The notes: generated by a model from the sequence alone, not told the origin. Positions 13,785 through 22,060 are shown, counted from the stretch's first letter. The stretch: 47,901 nucleotides of DNA from Candidatus Pacearchaeota archaeon (GCA_016866975.1 VGKP01000004.1:1-47901), one strand, 5' to 3'. Numbers and translations: made by a program.

Positions 13785-14065
13785 ACGAAGTCATCAATCA
13801 TCTTTTGATCTCGGCTCTCTTTGGAGTCTTGGGCGCGGTCCTGCGTGTTATTGTTACTGTCAAGAAAATGCAAGGCAGTGGAAGAAGTTTTGAGAGGGGA
13901 GCCTTCCTTGTTTACTTCCTCTGTGCATTAGTTATAGGTGCTTTTTCAGGGATTATTCTAGATTTCGGGAGAACCGGAAGCTTTCTTGCAGGATATGCGG
14001 GCGTTGATTTAATGAAGGGGTATGCTACTGCATTTAAGCGGACAAAGATTCAAGTTAAACGATAG
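13781..14065 (+). CDS. Small holin-like membrane protein B
   Basis: This encodes 94 aa starting at ATGA, which overlaps the stop of the preceding paralogue. It has the same plan: TM helix ISALFGVLGAVLRVIVTV, a basic loop (KKMQGSGRSFERG), a helical pair and a GYAGVDLMKGY motif matching GYVGTDILENL of protein A. The tail is basic. Paired, coupled paralogues suggest a hetero-oligomer in the membrane. The last codons lie over a variant of the stop-abutting motif used by the opposite-strand gene that starts its stop codon at 14066. Confidence 0.65.
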   Translation: MNEVINHLLISALFGVLGAVLRVIVTVKKMQGSGRSFERGAFLVYFLCALVIGAFSGIILDFGRTGSFLAGYAGVDLMKGYATAFKRTKIQVKR

Positions 14066-14314
14066 TTAGAGGTCGATGTCTTTGCCCTTCTTACTAAAGG
14101 GGAGCCTGTGAGAAATAATGTAAGCTTCATCGATATCTTTTGGTCTTCCCCGCTTTCCTTTTTTTGGTTTTTTGTTTTGATTGTTCAAAAAGCAGTGCTC
14201 TCTCAAGGCATCTAATATGACTTGCTGCAGGGAAGAATAAGCGTAAACCTCTTTTTCGTGTTTGAGATAGGTATGAATCTGTTCTGGAAGGCTTAACAAT
14301 ACCTTTTTAGGCAT
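14066..14314 (-). CDS. Ribbon-helix-helix DNA-binding protein with AT-hook-like tail
   Basis: This encodes 82 aa. KKVLLSLPEQIHTYLKHEKEVYAYSSLQQVILDALREHCF is a standard RHH domain (strand, helix, turn, helix). It is followed by a basic segment KKGKRGRPKD whose GRP core matches an AT hook. It is probably a dimeric repressor. The TATA box ATTTATATATAA is about 22-26 nt upstream, so the start at 14314 looks leaderless. It is convergent with the holin-like pair with no gap between them. Confidence 0.75.
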   Translation of the reverse strand: MPKKVLLSLPEQIHTYLKHEKEVYAYSSLQQVILDALREHCFLNNQNKKPKKGKRGRPKDIDEAYIISHRLPFSKKGKDIDL

Positions 14315-14447
14315 ATATCTTTTAATATCTTATTATATATAAATATATCCTCATTTCCAATGGTTATTGAGTTGCGTCGATAAAAATTACAAAATTAAAG
14401 GTATTTTAATTCTGGAATAAATGAATTAATTGGGAATTAATGGGGTC

Positions 14448-14738
14448 TCAAAGGATGCTTGGTTTGGTGTCCTGTTTCTTTTTATAGATATCATAGACCT
14501 CATTTGAAAGGCGCCAACGTCTGCGTTTCTTGTAATCTGTGCCATCTTTGTTCTTTGCAATCTCGATTATGAGGTGCTTCTTTTTGAGGTCTTGAAGAAG
14601 GGAAAGAGTAAACTCTTCATCTCGAGCTATTTCTCTGCTTATTTGGACAGTAAAGGCCGATTGAGGGGAGAGGGTAAAGAGATAGTGAAGTATTAGTTCT
14701 TGAATCTTATCTTTTTTCTGCTGAGATAGGGGAGGCAT
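14448..14738 (-). CDS. Winged-helix DNA-binding protein
   Basis: This encodes 96 aa. The pattern is KKDKIQELILHYLFTLSPQSAFTVQISREIARDEEFTLSLLQDLKKKHLIIEIAKNKDG followed by KKRRRWRLSNEVYDIYKK. That is three helices, a recognition helix and a wing ending in W-x-L-S, typical of small archaeal winged-helix regulators. CTTTATATAA (14759-14768) is centred about 26 nt before the ATG. It is divergent from lhr, whose promoter lies in the same 110-bp gap, so it may regulate itself, lhr or both. Confidence 0.7.
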   Translation of the reverse strand: MPPLSQQKKDKIQELILHYLFTLSPQSAFTVQISREIARDEEFTLSLLQDLKKKHLIIEIAKNKDGTDYKKRRRWRLSNEVYDIYKKKQDTKPSIL

Positions 14739-14848
14739 AGAATAAAATAGAGAGTTGATTATATAAAGATTGTAGGTAGAGGGATAACTAAGAAAGAGAT
14801 AGTTTTATATAGAAATGAGCAAGAAAGTAATTACATTATTCTATTTTT

Positions 14849-17443
14849 ATGACAGAGAAAAACAATGGAAGTATATCTTATATGGGGGCGCATGGGAGCG
14901 CAGAGGTAAAAGGTATTCTGCATCCACTTGTTAAAGAGTGGTTCTTTGGAAGATTTGCCGATTTTTCTTTGACACAGCTTTATGCTGTCAAGACAATATG
15001 GGACAGGAAAAACATATTGGTTAGCGCCCCTACTGGAGGGACAAAGACATTATCGGCTTTTCTTGGAATCCTCAATTATCTTGTAGGATTGGCGGCAAAA
15101 GGGGAGTTGGAGGATAAAATATATGCTGTGTATGTCAGTCCTCTCAAAGCATTAAGCAACGATATATTTGTGAATCTTGTGCAACCCCTGCAAGAAATAA
15201 AGACTTTGGCTGACAAAAAGGGAGTCAAGATGCAAGAAATAAGGGTTGGGCTTCGTACAGGAGATACAGATGCAAGCGAAAGAGCAAGGCAAGCACGGAA
15301 GATTCCGCATATCTATGTGACGACTCCGGAATCGCTTGGCATTGTGCTGGTGACGCCTAAGTTTTCAGAGAATGTAAAGAAGCTGGAGTTTGTTGTTGTA
15401 GATGAAGTGCATGCAATGACGAACAAAAGAGGAGTTTTTTTGAGTTTGGTACTGGAACATCTGTGCAGCATGTGTGTATTGGATCCTGTACGTATTGGAT
15501 TGAGTGCAACTATATCTCCGCTAGAAGAGATTGCACGATTCCTTGTTGGAAAAGGAAGAGATTGCTTGATTGCAGATGTAAAGCTGATAAAGGGTATTGA
15601 TATCGGGCTCGATTTCCCTGGAAAGAGCATATTAGAGGCTGAAAATGCAGAAAGCCAGAAAAAACTATATCACCTTCTGGACGGACTGATACAAGAACAT
15701 AAGACTACTTTGATATTCACAAACACGAGAGCGGCTACTGAAAGGATAGTGCATTATCTAGATTTACACTTCCCTGGAAAATATGCTGGAATCATTGGAG
15801 CCCATCATAGCAGCATGAGCAAAGAGCAGAGGTTCATAATTGAAGATCAGCTGAGAAAAGGAGAATTGAAAGTGGTTGTAAGCTCAACTTCCCTTGAGTT
15901 GGGAATAGATATAGGGAACATAGACCTTGTAGTGCTACTTAGGTCCCCAAAGTCGGTCTCGAGAGCATTACAGAGAATTGGCAGGGCGGGACACCAGCTG
16001 CATTCTCAACCTAAGGGGAGATTCCTTGTGCTAGACAGAGACGACTTGGTAGAATGTGCTGTCTTGATGAAAGAAATGATTGAGAAACATATAGACAGAG
16101 CTCAGATACCTAAAAATTGCCTTGATGTGTTGGCACAGCAAGTATTTGGAATGGCAGTTAGCAGAGTTTGGGATGCTGAGGATATGCTTGCTACTGTGAG
16201 GAGGAGCGCGTGCTATATGTCATTGACAAAAGAAGATTTCTATGATGTATTGAGTTATCTGGCAGGAGATTATGCTCTTGAGCATAGAAGTGTATATGCA
16301 AAAGTATGGTACGATCCTGTGACGAGGCAGATTGGAAAGAAAGGAAAACTTGCACGTGTGCTATACATGACCAATATCGGGACAATTGCTGAAGAAGGAT
16401 TTATATCAGTCGCAATTGGGGCAGGAGAGGGAAAGGGAAATGTTGTTGGGAAGATAGATGAAGGATTCCTTGAAAGAATGAAGAGAGGAGATATCTTTGT
16501 ACTAGGAGGAAGGAAGTATCAGTTCCTCTTTTCCAGGGGAATGAAGGCATTTGTAAGAGCAAACGTTTCCAGAAATCCTACTATCCCATCTTGGTTCTCT
16601 GAGATGTTGCCTCTTTCTTTTGATGTTGCAATGGAAATAGGGAGGTTTAGAAGATTGATTAAAGAAAGATTAGGCGACAAGAAGAAATGTGTTGAATTTG
16701 TAAGAGAATATGCTCGCTGCGATTCAAAAGTCGCAGAGACAGTATACGAATATTGCAGAGAGCAAGAAAAGTTTGCGGCAATACCTGATGATAAGACTGT
16801 TGTTGTAGAAAAATTTAAGGAGAGTAAAGAATTCATGGTATTCCATAGTATGTATGGGAGAAGAGTAAATGATGCACTTGCAAGGGCGTATGCTTATGCT
16901 GCCGCAAGATTGAGGCATAGAGATGTTGAAATGGGGATAACAGACAGTGGTTTTTTTATCGCAGCGGAAAATCTTGATGGAGAGAAGATATTGAAGTTTG
17001 TCGAGTCTAAAAACCTGAAAGAGATATTGAAGGAGGCACTTGAGAGAACAGATGTGCTTCGCAGAAGATTCAGGCATTGTGCTGGGAGGAGCCTGATGAT
17101 TCTGCGGCAGTATAAAGGTAGAGAGAAGAGCGTGGGGAAGCAGCAAGTGCATTCTGAGTTCTTATTTAGTGCAGTCAAGAAGCTAAGTAATGAATTCCCT
17201 ATATTGAGAGAAGCGAGAAGAGAGGTGTTTGAGGACCTGATGGATGTAGAGAATGCGGAAGAAGTATTAAGATGGATTGAGAGCGGGAAAGTAAAAGTGA
17301 AAAGAGTAAATACTCCTCTTGTCTCACCGTTTGCTGTGAACTTGATGATGCAGGGGAGAAGCGATTTAATCAAGATGGAAGACAGGGCGTCATTCTTGAA
17401 GAGGATGCATGAATTGCATTTGAAGGCGATAGGGGAAAAATGA
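14849..17443 (+). CDS. lhr: Lhr-family superfamily 2 helicase
   Basis: This encodes 864 aa. The helicase motifs are present: motif I SAPTGGTKT at residues 59-67, SPLKALSND, TTPESL, DEVHAM at about 184-189, GLSATISP, FTNTRAATER, SSTSLELGIDIG and QRIGRAGHQ. The Lhr winged-helix and domain 4 regions and the C-terminal RREVFEDLMDV..A.EVL, then SPFAVNL and HELHLKAIG, follow. Lhr proteins translocate 3' to 5' on single-stranded DNA and unwind branched DNA and RNA-DNA hybrids. Motif I is unusual: the usual GSGKT is GGTKT. The next gene overlaps by four bases and encodes the phosphoesterase commonly linked to lhr. Confidence 0.92.
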   Translation: MTEKNNGSISYMGAHGSAEVKGILHPLVKEWFFGRFADFSLTQLYAVKTIWDRKNILVSAPTGGTKTLSAFLGILNYLVGLAAKGELEDKIYAVYVSPLKALSNDIFVNLVQPLQEIKTLADKKGVKMQEIRVGLRTGDTDASERARQARKIPHIYVTTPESLGIVLVTPKFSENVKKLEFVVVDEVHAMTNKRGVFLSLVLEHLCSMCVLDPVRIGLSATISPLEEIARFLVGKGRDCLIADVKLIKGIDIGLDFPGKSILEAENAESQKKLYHLLDGLIQEHKTTLIFTNTRAATERIVHYLDLHFPGKYAGIIGAHHSSMSKEQRFIIEDQLRKGELKVVVSSTSLELGIDIGNIDLVVLLRSPKSVSRALQRIGRAGHQLHSQPKGRFLVLDRDDLVECAVLMKEMIEKHIDRAQIPKNCLDVLAQQVFGMAVSRVWDAEDMLATVRRSACYMSLTKEDFYDVLSYLAGDYALEHRSVYAKVWYDPVTRQIGKKGKLARVLYMTNIGTIAEEGFISVAIGAGEGKGNVVGKIDEGFLERMKRGDIFVLGGRKYQFLFSRGMKAFVRANVSRNPTIPSWFSEMLPLSFDVAMEIGRFRRLIKERLGDKKKCVEFVREYARCDSKVAETVYEYCREQEKFAAIPDDKTVVVEKFKESKEFMVFHSMYGRRVNDALARAYAYAAARLRHRDVEMGITDSGFFIAAENLDGEKILKFVESKNLKEILKEALERTDVLRRRFRHCAGRSLMILRQYKGREKSVGKQQVHSEFLFSAVKKLSNEFPILREARREVFEDLMDVENAEEVLRWIESGKVKVKRVNTPLVSPFAVNLMMQGRSDLIKMEDRASFLKRMHELHLKAIGEK

Positions 17444-18153
17444 CTAAATTAGAGTTTGTTGGAAAGTGTGTGTTTGTGGAAGCTAAGGGAAAGAAGATTT
17501 TAGTTGTTGGGGACTTGCATTTGGGATATGAAGAGGCGCTGAACAAAGCAGGGATTGGTGTGAGCAGGAGATTATTTGGGGAGATGATGGATGATTTTAA
17601 AGAGATATTTGGAAAAATAGGGGATGTTGATGAAGTTGTGCTGCTTGGAGATGTAAAACACGTATTTGGAACTGTATTGGGGCAGGAGAGGGAAGATTTC
17701 AGGAAGTTACTCGAATATCTTAGAGAGAGATGTAGGAAAGTAGTAATAGTGCAAGGCAACCACGATTCGATAGTTGGTTTCCTTATAAGAGAAAATACTG
17801 AAGTGAGGGATTGCTATTGCTTTGATGGCGTCTGCTTCTTGCATGGAGACAAAGATTTTCCCGAAATCCATGAGAGCAATAACGACGTATGGATAATTGG
17901 ACATGCGCATCCTGCAGTGATATTAAATGATGGAGTAAAGCATGAGAAATATAAGTGCTTCCTGGATGGATATTTTGGGGGAAAAAGAGTAGTGATAGTG
18001 CCTAGCTTCGTAGATCACAGCCCTGGAGTTGATGCTAGGAGCGGAGACCTGGGTCTTGCATGGGACATAGACTTGAGAAAATTCAGAGTGAAAGCTGTAG
18101 GAGAAAAATTAGAAGTATTTGATTTTGGTGAATTGGGAAAAATAAAAGAATAA
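17440..18153 (+). CDS. Lhr-associated metallophosphoesterase
   Basis: This encodes 237 aa. The calcineurin-like phosphoesterase motifs are VVGDLHLGYE (residues about 23-32), LLGDVKH, VQGNHD, FLHGDKD and GHAHP, in the usual order with all expected Asp, Asn and His metal ligands. It belongs to the ICC/COG1407-like group, which is frequently encoded beside Lhr helicases, and the ATGA overlap with lhr here gives translational coupling. It is likely a metal-dependent phosphodiesterase or nuclease working with the helicase in DNA repair. The substrate is not known. Confidence 0.9.
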   Translation: MTKLEFVGKCVFVEAKGKKILVVGDLHLGYEEALNKAGIGVSRRLFGEMMDDFKEIFGKIGDVDEVVLLGDVKHVFGTVLGQEREDFRKLLEYLRERCRKVVIVQGNHDSIVGFLIRENTEVRDCYCFDGVCFLHGDKDFPEIHESNNDVWIIGHAHPAVILNDGVKHEKYKCFLDGYFGGKRVVIVPSFVDHSPGVDARSGDLGLAWDIDLRKFRVKAVGEKLEVFDFGELGKIKE

Positions 18154-18156
18154 ATA

Positions 18157-18594
18157 TTATTTCTTAAACTCTAACAGAGGAATATTGATATGGAGAGGTA
18201 AGCCCAATTCTTCTTCTAGGGGGATGGCGCGAAGAGTGCATCTTCTTAGAAGAGTGTTGAATAATGGCTGCCTGAGATGATCTGGAATCTCATTCTTCTT
18301 CCAAGATTTCAAAAGATCCTTTGCCTCTTCCTTATTTGCTGAGAGCACAAGTGTGCCTTCAAAAGAGATCTCTCCTTGTTTTTGGCCCTTCTTGTTTTTT
18401 TCATTCTCATTAATCTCAATGTAGTTTAGAGAAAACTTAAAAGAGGCGGTGATTGGTTCGACCTCTTTCAATATTTCCAGCTTTTCCTTTTCAATCGATG
18501 TAAACTCTATATTTGTATCGATGGTGAAGGGGGTCTTGAATTTCTTTGACTTCTCACCAGTTATTTTAGTAAAGTTAAATCCTATAATGTTCAT
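18157..18594 (-). CDS. Conserved archaeal-type hypothetical protein, SecB-like pattern
   Basis: This encodes 145 aa. The N-terminal half alternates hydrophobic beta strands (IIGFNFTKI, FSLNYIEI, ISFEGTLVLSA). It is followed by a helix (KEEAKDLLKSWKKNEIP), a long helix with RRCTLRAIPLEEELGLP, and a terminal strand HINIPLLEF. The sheet-then-helix order and Pro-x-x-x-x-Pro ending recall SecB-fold proteins, but this is a weak comparison. There is no TM. It lies convergent to the phosphoesterase with three bases between stops. Confidence 0.6.
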   Translation of the reverse strand: MNIIGFNFTKITGEKSKKFKTPFTIDTNIEFTSIEKEKLEILKEVEPITASFKFSLNYIEINENEKNKKGQKQGEISFEGTLVLSANKEEAKDLLKSWKKNEIPDHLRQPLFNTLLRRCTLRAIPLEEELGLPLHINIPLLEFKK

Positions 18595-18641
18595 GTAAGA
18601 GTGTAATAAAGATGGTTTTTAAAAGTTGTTATAAATGAATA

Positions 18642-18902
18642 TTATATTAGGTCTTCTTCGGAGATAACTACGAAGTCGCCAATCGCAATTATGGTGTTGT
18701 AAGGTACGAGAGCTTCCTTAGCTGGGGAAAGCTCGAGATTTAAGTTCCTTGTATAAGGGGTAGGGTCCTTGAGGATGAGTTGGATAAGCTCCCCGGTCCT
18801 AGTCTCAAAACTAAGATCTTTGACAAATCCCAATCTTCTTCCTTCTTTTGTGACGACAAGTTTTCCTATAATGTCTTTTAATGGCCTCTTTTCTAATCCC
18901 AT
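18642..18902 (-). CDS. PRC-barrel domain protein
   Basis: This encodes 86 aa. RPLKDIIGKLVVTKEGRRLGFVKDLSFETRTGELIQLILKDP, then LVPYNTIIAIGDFVVISEE, is a complete single PRC barrel, the six-strand fold shared with the RimM C-terminus and archaeal small PRC proteins. Such proteins bind partner proteins or RNA, and some archaeal members act in cell division. Here its location beside the replication origin is the only context. A second, more diverged PRC protein is encoded at 38657-38965. Confidence 0.88.
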   Translation of the reverse strand: MGLEKRPLKDIIGKLVVTKEGRRLGFVKDLSFETRTGELIQLILKDPTPYTRNLNLELSPAKEALVPYNTIIAIGDFVVISEEDLI

Positions 18903-19133
18903 AGATGTTTGAGCTACCTTTTGTATATAAACTTTTCTCTGCTGGAGTGGGGTGTCACCCTATGGTTTCGCATGGAGAATTGAGAAAGATTTAAAAAGAA
19001 AGTAGGAGGTTTTTTCTTTCTTATTTTTATTTATAAATTTTTCTATAGTATAGTATATAGTATATTATAATATATATTTTACACTAGGTATAAGTTCGTG
19101 TTATTATTTTAGTTATTGTTTGTTTTAAATAAA

Positions 19134-19154
19134 TTTCCATTGGAAGTCAAGGTG
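19134..19154 (+). promoter_or_regulatory. ORB-like origin recognition box 1
   Basis: TTTCCATTGGAAGTCAAGGTG has the TTCCA-x-TGGAA dyad and a G-containing 3' side as in archaeal ORB elements. It points towards cdc6. Confidence 0.65.
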
Positions 19155-19211
19155 TCTGTGTTTTAATTAAAATATAGATATAAGAAGAGATTTTACAATG
19201 AAATTCAAGTT

Positions 19212-19232
19212 GTTTTCAGTGGAAATAAAGGC
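19212..19232 (+). promoter_or_regulatory. ORB-like origin recognition box 2
   Basis: GTTTTCAGTGGAAATAAAGG matches the right half and G element of the archaeal ORB consensus (CAGTGGAAAC-AAA-GG) and lies 78 bp from box 1 in the same orientation, just before the cdc6 TATA box. Confidence 0.65.
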
Positions 19233-19273
19233 TAGAATATCGATATGTTTATAAGAATGATAGACTAGCAAAT

Positions 19274-20494
19274 ATGATAAAAGGGTGTAATATGGATAAA
19301 TTAGATAAGATATTTAGTTCTTTCATTTCGAATAACTTATTTAAAAATAAATCAGTATTGCAATCTAATTATAGTCCCGAGCAGATTACTCATAGGGAAG
19401 CACAAATAGAATCTGTTGCTTCAATATTGGCCCCCGCATTACGAGGGGAGAGAGTTAGCAACTTGTTCATATACGGGAATACTGGAAGCGGAAAAACTCT
19501 AAGTGTAAGATATGTGAGAGATAAAATACTTGAGAAATTGCAGGAGCTTGGAGGAGATTATCTACAGTTCATATATGTAAACTGTAAATTGAAGAAGGTA
19601 GCAGATACGGAGTATAGGATCGTTGCAGAGATGATACATGAGTTGAAAGGAAGCATTCCTGCAACAGGATTGCCAACCGACCAAGTATATCTTAAATTTA
19701 TTGAAATGATAGATGTTAAAAAGCAAGTGATAATAATTATATTAGATGAGATTGACGAAGCAGTAAAGAAGATATCTGATAGGTTCATATATACTCTCAC
19801 TAGATTAAACTCTGAGTTGAAAAATGCGCAGATAAGCATAATAGGTATAAGCAATAGTCTCACATTCATGGACCATTTGGATCCTAGAGTGAGAAGTTCT
19901 CTGAGTGAAGAAGAACTTGTCTTTCCTTCCTATAATGCGTTGCAGCTACAAGATATTTTGAGAGTAAGAGCGGAGCAGGCGTTCAAGGAAGGAGTGCTGG
20001 AAGAGGGAGTGATAGAAAAATGCGCGGCTTATGCCGCGAGAGAGCACGGAGATGCGAGAAGGGCACTTGATTTATTGAGGGTCGCGGGAGAAATATCAGA
20101 AAGGGAGGAGGGGACCAAGATAAAAGTAGAACATATAGACTCTGCAAACCAGAAAATAGAGAAAGACAAGATGCTTGATATAGTGGAGAAAGTTCCCAAG
20201 CAGTTTCAATTAGTTTTGGCTGCGGCACTCTCACTGCATAAAAATAAGATTGAGGAGATATTTACAGGAGATGTATACAACACTTATCAGGATCTGTGCC
20301 AAAAGACCAGAAATGAGGTCCTTACGCAGAGGAGAGTGTCTGATATTCTTGCTGAGTTCGATATGCTTGGCTTAATAAACACAAGAGTCATAAGCAAAGG
20401 CAGGCAGGGAAGGACACGAGAAATAAAACTTATGCTGCCTGGACCAATTCAAGATAAAGCGGAGGAGATACTTCAGAAGTCTTTGTATCTATAA
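19274..20494 (+). CDS. cdc6: Orc1/Cdc6 replication initiator
   Basis: This encodes 406 aa. It is an AAA+ ATPase with Walker A GNTGSGKT (residues 68-75), Walker B ILDEID (about 156-161), sensor 1 IIGISNS and sensor 2 HGDARRALDLLRVAGE. A C-terminal winged-helix domain (TYQDLCQKTRNEVLTQRRVSDILAEFDMLGLI) binds ORB DNA. It recognises the origin and loads MCM. TATA box GTTTATAAG (19247-19255) is 23 nt before the first ATG. A second in-frame ATG at 19292 follows a weak SD-like AAGGGTG, and either could be used. PolD small subunit follows three bases later, so initiation and polymerase genes form one operon. Confidence 0.94.
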   Translation: MIKGCNMDKLDKIFSSFISNNLFKNKSVLQSNYSPEQITHREAQIESVASILAPALRGERVSNLFIYGNTGSGKTLSVRYVRDKILEKLQELGGDYLQFIYVNCKLKKVADTEYRIVAEMIHELKGSIPATGLPTDQVYLKFIEMIDVKKQVIIIILDEIDEAVKKISDRFIYTLTRLNSELKNAQISIIGISNSLTFMDHLDPRVRSSLSEEELVFPSYNALQLQDILRVRAEQAFKEGVLEEGVIEKCAAYAAREHGDARRALDLLRVAGEISEREEGTKIKVEHIDSANQKIEKDKMLDIVEKVPKQFQLVLAAALSLHKNKIEEIFTGDVYNTYQDLCQKTRNEVLTQRRVSDILAEFDMLGLINTRVISKGRQGRTREIKLMLPGPIQDKAEEILQKSLYL

Positions 20495-20497
20495 GAC

Positions 20498-22060
20498 ATG
20501 CATGAAGAATTGCTCCATCTTATAAGAGAAAAAGGCTTATTGTTAGAGAGAGAAATATTTGAATTACTCAATAGTTTTGATAACTTGCAGGCAGCAAAAG
20601 ATTTTTTGGAAGGGATTGAGAGATATTCTGGGCAAAAAATGATAACTCGATCTCTATTACACAACAACTCCTCTTATATCCAACAAGTAGTCTCAAAACT
20701 TCCTGGAAAAGATAAGGCTATGGTTGAACATACATTTGTAAATCTCGGAGTACACCTCGAAATAAGAAAAGAACAAGTAGTCGTCCCATATTCCTCAAAT
20801 CTTAAAGCGAATAAGTATCAGATATTTACTGCAGACACGAAAACTGATAAGAAACTAGCCGTGTCAGATTTTGTAGGAAACCTCAGGGCGAGATACAGCC
20901 AGATGCAGAGGATATTGATGCAGAGGCCTGACCTGACTAACTTGATGTCAATAGGCAAAATATCTAGCAATAGGCAGCAAGTCAGTGTAATAGGAATGGT
21001 GAGAGAAAAGAGAATTACAAAAAACAAGAATATTGTTCTTTTGATAGAAGACTTGACTGGAGAGATACAAGCATTAGTAAGAGCAGACAAAGAAGAGTTG
21101 GCGACTATTGCAGGAGAGATACAGTTAGATGACGTAATAGCGATAAAGGGATCTGGAAACAGAGATCTGATATTTGCACAAGAGGTCTATTTCCCTGATG
21201 CATTCATCCATGAGAAGATTAAATTTGAAGAAGATATGTGCATTGCCTTTCTTTCTGATTTACACTGTGGAAGTGATAGACATCTTGGAAAAAGCTTACA
21301 GAATTTCTTAGACTGGATACAGAGCGATGATCCGCTTGCGGCAAAAGTTCAGTACATTTTTTTCGTGGGAGACAATGTGGACGGTGTGGGAATATTTCCT
21401 GGGCAAGAAAGTGTTCTTAAACTCAAAAGCATGAAAGAGCAATACGCGTTGTTGGCTTCGTATTTGAGGCAGATACCTAAAAGGATAACAATGTTCATGT
21501 GTCCTGGACAGCACGATGCAGTGAGAGTCGCAGAGCCTCAACCAATCATAGCAAAACATTATGCTCCAGAACTGTATGAAATTGAGAATCTGGTACTTGT
21601 AACAAATCCTACATTAATCAAGTTATTAGAAGCAGAAAAAGAGTTTAAGGTTCTTATGTATCACGGGGCCAGCATACATACATTCATAAGCGAGATACAA
21701 GAGCTTAGACTCATGAAGGCACACAAGACGCCAGCCAAAGCAGTAAGGCACATGCTGAAAAGGAGACATCTTGCCCCAACACATTCTTCTGTGGTATATA
21801 TTCCTTCCCCAGAAAAAGATCCTCTTGTTATAACGGAAGTTCCCGACGTCCTCTGCACAGGAGAGGTTCATAGACTGGATATAGAAAATTATAATGGGGT
21901 GCTTATAGTAACTGGAAGTTGCTGGCAGGCACAAACTCCCTTTGAAGAAAAAGTCGGGAATATACCTGATCCTGCCAAGGTGCCTGTGCTAAACCTTAAA
22001 ACAAGAGAACTAAGAGTATTGGATTTTGGAGATGTTAGCGAGGTGCAGCGTGAAAACTGA
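20498..22060 (+). CDS. polB: DNA polymerase D small subunit DP1
   Basis: This encodes 520 aa. An N-terminal helical region and OB fold (VSVIGMVREKRITKNKNIVLLIEDLTGEIQALVR) precede a calcineurin-like phosphoesterase domain: SDLHCGSDRH, VGDNVDGVGIFPGQ, CPGQHDAVRVAEPQP, YHGAS, TGEVHR and TGSCWQ. DP1 is the proofreading 3'-5' exonuclease and scaffold of the replicative PolD. Two motif residues differ from the textbook MPE pattern (GQHD where GNHD is usual, GEVH where GHVH is usual), so exonuclease strength should not be assumed. Transcribed with cdc6. Its 3' end overlaps the large-subunit start. Confidence 0.95.
   Translation: MHEELLHLIREKGLLLEREIFELLNSFDNLQAAKDFLEGIERYSGQKMITRSLLHNNSSYIQQVVSKLPGKDKAMVEHTFVNLGVHLEIRKEQVVVPYSSNLKANKYQIFTADTKTDKKLAVSDFVGNLRARYSQMQRILMQRPDLTNLMSIGKISSNRQQVSVIGMVREKRITKNKNIVLLIEDLTGEIQALVRADKEELATIAGEIQLDDVIAIKGSGNRDLIFAQEVYFPDAFIHEKIKFEEDMCIAFLSDLHCGSDRHLGKSLQNFLDWIQSDDPLAAKVQYIFFVGDNVDGVGIFPGQESVLKLKSMKEQYALLASYLRQIPKRITMFMCPGQHDAVRVAEPQPIIAKHYAPELYEIENLVLVTNPTLIKLLEAEKEFKVLMYHGASIHTFISEIQELRLMKAHKTPAKAVRHMLKRRHLAPTHSSVVYIPSPEKDPLVITEVPDVLCTGEVHRLDIENYNGVLIVTGSCWQAQTPFEEKVGNIPDPAKVPVLNLKTRELRVLDFGDVSEVQREN
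22040..22045 (+). promoter_or_regulatory. Shine-Dalgarno site for the DP2 gene
   Basis: GAGGTG followed by four bases and then GTG (22050). This internal SD decides the DP2 start in favour of the GTG rather than the TTG at 22026 or ATG at 22032. Confidence 0.7.

Larger units (their letters stand above)
8142..14065 (-). repeat. Dispersed stop-codon-abutting motif (AGTTCGTTTAA-like)
   Basis: A motif reading A-[GA]-T-[TA]-C-G-[TC]-[TA]-(T)-TAA on the minus strand occurs at 8142-8153, 8587-8598, 9165-9176, 9542-9553, 10016-10028, 10081-10092, 10604-10616 and 12496-12507, with a variant at 14054-14065. Except at 9542 (39 nt away) and the extra copy at 10016, each lies 0-8 nt past the stop codon of a minus-strand gene (ends 8157, 8601, 9184, 10095, 10617, 12509, 14066). 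I saw none at the minus-strand genes outside this block that I checked (ends 6313, 18157, 18642). It may be a 3'-end processing or termination signal, or a recombination boundary of cassettes. Confidence 0.65.
18903..19273. other. Putative chromosomal replication origin
   Basis: This 371-bp gene-free, very AT-rich stretch lies directly upstream of cdc6. It contains two ORB-like boxes (19134-19154, 19212-19232) and an almost pure A/T tract at about 19011-19080 suited to duplex unwinding. An origin beside its own orc1/cdc6 is the common archaeal arrangement, and the PolD genes follow immediately. Confidence 0.75.

Noticed and set aside
14815..14930. Small ORF starting at the ATG before lhr
   Set aside because: It is out of frame with lhr and has no conserved content, though it could act as a minor leader ORF.
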